Source: Proteobacteria bacterium UBA1278
GTDB lineage: Bacteria > Pseudomonadota > Gammaproteobacteria > Comchoanobacterales > Comchoanobacteraceae
Assembly: GCA_002308435.1 (NCBI GenBank)
Contig: DBUY01000077.1
Coordinates: forward strand, 1 to 8,723
Direction: 5' to 3'
Length of the DNA stretch: 8,723 nt
Positions 7,279-8,723 of this stretch are shown piece after piece (the first letter of the stretch is position 1; the number at the start of each line of letters is the position of its first letter). Below the pieces are notes generated by a model. The model was not told the DNA's origin. It searched no databases and saw only the letters and a program-made list of their open reading frames with translations. Made by a program: the position numbers and the translations under genes.

Positions 7279-7351
7279 CTGGAAAGCCACCCCATGATCA
7301 GTTTATTGAGTCGCTATCGCCCTAAGTGGCCTGTAAATTTTGATGGGTTGA

Positions 7352-8431
7352 CTAAGCATGCCCCCGGTATTTTCGCACACTCAACCAATACACAATAGAT
7401 AATACGAATGGAATGGTCAACACGACCCCTGCGCTTGCAGTAACTGTTAGCCCCAAGTGAATCGTGGATAGTAGGTGGAAAACTAAAAACTCGCATGCAA
7501 CCATACCACCTATTAGTGCAACACGAGATGACAAACCGGTAAACCTCAGTGAAACGCCTCTTTCGAGGATTGCAATAACAAGCATTGCGATTATGAGCAG
7601 ATTGAGTGGTCTTGCAATGCGCGCTGTGAATAGCAACCACGTCATACTTCCTGATATACCAAACTTCCTTGCACTCGCAAGACTATGTCCGATTTGCCAC
7701 AGTGAAAGATATTCCGGCTGAATAAACGACCACGCCATGATATGTGGTTTCAATTTTATCGGGAGATTTTTCTTAGGGATATGCTCTGTTTCTAGGCTAT
7801 TTGCTTTGACGTCAGTATGTTGCACATCACGAGCAATCCACTGGCCAGCGTGATAATTTGCTTTCGGAGCAACGTACCAGCGCTTGAGCTCTTTATGCTC
7901 AAATTCATAATACGCTAGGTCATTTAGCTGTCGGCCACTTGCACTGATTTCGGCACTTAAAAACCCGTTTTGCGTATATAACCACATCCGATTCTGCGAT
8001 AGATAGATACTACCTCGTGACAATTTCTCGGCACGCCAGCTGTTGGCATACGCGGTGAGCTTTGGTCCGACCCACTCTCGATTAAGTGTAAAAACCGCAC
8101 AGATCAGACATAATACGGGGAGCATCTTCCAGATTAAGCGCGCCGTTGATATGCCAATGACTTGGCTCATTAACAGTTCCTGAGATCGCCTGAGCTGTAC
8201 AAAAAAAAGAATTGATGCGATACAAATCACGATACTATCTAACGGTATAACGTCACCAGGAATTGACATCAATGTGAATTGTATTGCATCTGCACTGTTG
8301 TAACCTGTGCTATTAAATACGCGTCTAAGCTCGTTTGAGAGGCGGATGACAAACATCATCACGCAAAATATGGCGAATACGTCCGTATGACATCGAATCA
8401 ATTTACGTGAAAAGTAGCGCGTAAGAATCAC
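7352..8431 (-). CDS. lptG: LPS export ABC transporter permease LptG
   Basis: This is an inner-membrane permease of the LptB2FG complex. With LptF and the ATPase LptB it extracts lipopolysaccharide from the inner membrane and passes it to LptC and LptA. The 359 residues match the family length (about 360). There are three membrane segments near 13-32, 57-80 and 100-116, a periplasmic beta-jellyroll region about 120-265, and three C-terminal segments. The coupling helix RRSQELLMS (81-89) has the conserved Glu85, which in the family engages LptB. REWVGP (118-123) corresponds to GEWVAP of E. coli LptG, and RMWLY and YYEFE in the jellyroll also fit LptG rather than LptF. Arg36-Arg37 sit where LptG has basic residues that contact LPS phosphates. 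The start is GTG at 8431, preceded by a weak AAGCGAG site, and the N-terminus ILTRYFSRK fits the family. The upstream neighbour is not lptF, which is unusual, and about 112 noncoding bases separate the two, so lptG probably has its own promoter. Confidence 0.93.
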   Translation of the reverse strand: MILTRYFSRKLIRCHTDVFAIFCVMMFVIRLSNELRRVFNSTGYNSADAIQFTLMSIPGDVIPLDSIVICIASILFFVQLRRSQELLMSQVIGISTARLIWKMLPVLCLICAVFTLNREWVGPKLTAYANSWRAEKLSRGSIYLSQNRMWLYTQNGFLSAEISASGRQLNDLAYYEFEHKELKRWYVAPKANYHAGQWIARDVQHTDVKANSLETEHIPKKNLPIKLKPHIMAWSFIQPEYLSLWQIGHSLASARKFGISGSMTWLLFTARIARPLNLLIIAMLVIAILERGVSLRFTGLSSRVALIGGMVACEFLVFHLLSTIHLGLTVTASAGVVLTIPFVLSIVYWLSVRKYRGHA

Positions 8432-8455
8432 TGTGTACTCGCTTGGTTTTTGACT

Positions 8456-8484
8456 ATCATACTGTATTACCTCACTTGATACCA
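8456..8484 (-). promoter_or_regulatory. Possible promoter of lptG
   Basis: On the minus strand the -10 candidate TATGAT (8461-8456) matches five of six consensus positions. It would place the transcription start about 18 bases before the GTG start. The -35 position (8484-8479, TGGTAT) is poor, so an activator or a weak promoter would be needed. The hairpin at 8478-8503 overlaps the -35 position. Confidence 0.3.
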
Positions 8485-8503
8485 GCTAGTTGATCTGGTT
8501 ATC
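8478..8503. repeat. Imperfect inverted repeat upstream of lptG
   Basis: GATACCAG (8478-8485) pairs with CTGGTTATC (8495-8503) with a single bulged base and a nine-base loop. It lies in the spacer between the right-edge gene and lptG and overlaps the candidate -35 of lptG. It may be an operator or a weak terminator of the upstream gene; no T-tract is seen on either strand. Confidence 0.3.
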
Positions 8504-8543
8504 ATGGCACTTAATGCCGATCTACACAAAGGTTTATGACTAG

Positions 8544-8723
8544 TCACTTGCCATAGCTGATCAAGCTGGCCCTATTGAGAACAAGACTAATCATTATCAC
8601 ACAGGCACTTGCCGTTGCATACATTAGCACAACTAGCCAAATATCTTGCATGCCGTAAGATTTGTTATAAATGAAGAATAGACCTAAATAGTAGCCAACA
8701 CCCAGAGCTCCTGCTTGCCATCG
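8544..8723 (-). CDS. C-terminal end of a polytopic membrane protein, possibly a MATE-family transporter (partial)
   Basis: An open frame runs from the window edge to a TGA at 8546-8544, giving the last 59 residues. It contains two hydrophobic segments: GVGYYLGLFFIY (about 8-19) and IWLVVLMYATASACVIMISLVL (about 28-49). They are separated by a short polar turn NKSYGMQD and followed by a basic end, NRASLISYGK. The order of a YYLGL-type segment, a G-x-x-x-IW turn and a last helix recalls the C-terminus of MATE (NorM-like) exporters. It does not look like LptF, the usual neighbour of lptG. Too little is present to settle the family. It runs in the same direction as lptG with 112 bases between. 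Confidence 0.55.
   Translation of the reverse strand, partial: RWQAGALGVGYYLGLFFIYNKSYGMQDIWLVVLMYATASACVIMISLVLNRASLISYGK

Noticed and set aside
7314..7640. Open minus-strand frame of 108 codons overlapping the 3' end of lptG
   Set aside because: It runs in another frame of the same strand over conserved LptG helices; lptG accounts for the coding signal.
1..8723. CRISPR array, tRNA, rRNA, insertion sequence or phage genes
   Set aside because: No regularly spaced repeats, cloverleaf-like segments, transposase or phage motifs were seen on either strand.

Overview
The window looks like a piece of a Gram-negative, probably gammaproteobacterial chromosome of mid-range GC (judged by eye, not counted). 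The evidence is an LptG lipopolysaccharide-export permease, an Aas-type lysophospholipid acyltransferase and a pyrophosphate-type phosphofructokinase. A large non-secretory solenoid-repeat protein with a serine/proline-rich tail suggests, but does not prove, a host-associated lineage (Legionellales-like in style). I cannot name the species.

Layout, left to right. Positions 1-43 form a stem-loop followed by TTTT, read as the terminator of a gene lying off the left edge. A sigma70-like promoter (56-84) precedes a 914-residue protein (112-2856). This protein has about twenty helix-strand repeats of roughly 23-24 residues, followed by a low-complexity tail that contains three 22-residue tandem repeats. 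A 255-base spacer carries a second promoter (3059-3086). It drives pfp (3112-4374, PPi-dependent phosphofructokinase), which overlaps by ATGA with a 940-residue membrane protein (4371-7193). That protein fuses a polytopic N-terminus, a PlsC-type acyltransferase with intact motifs, and an Aas-like acyl-adenylating domain. The last domain has lost every recognisable ATP/adenylation motif and stops at the hinge before the C-terminal subdomain. After a 158-base convergent spacer, the minus strand carries lptG (8431-7352). At the right edge lies the 3' end of another membrane protein (8723-8544), possibly of the MATE family.

How the parts relate. pfp and the acyltransferase fusion form a two-gene, translationally coupled unit that links reversible PPi-dependent glycolysis with phospholipid repair. 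lptG belongs to outer-membrane biogenesis and stands without lptF beside it. The two most notable items are the apparently dead but intact acyl-ACP-synthetase half of the fusion protein and the unrecognised solenoid protein.
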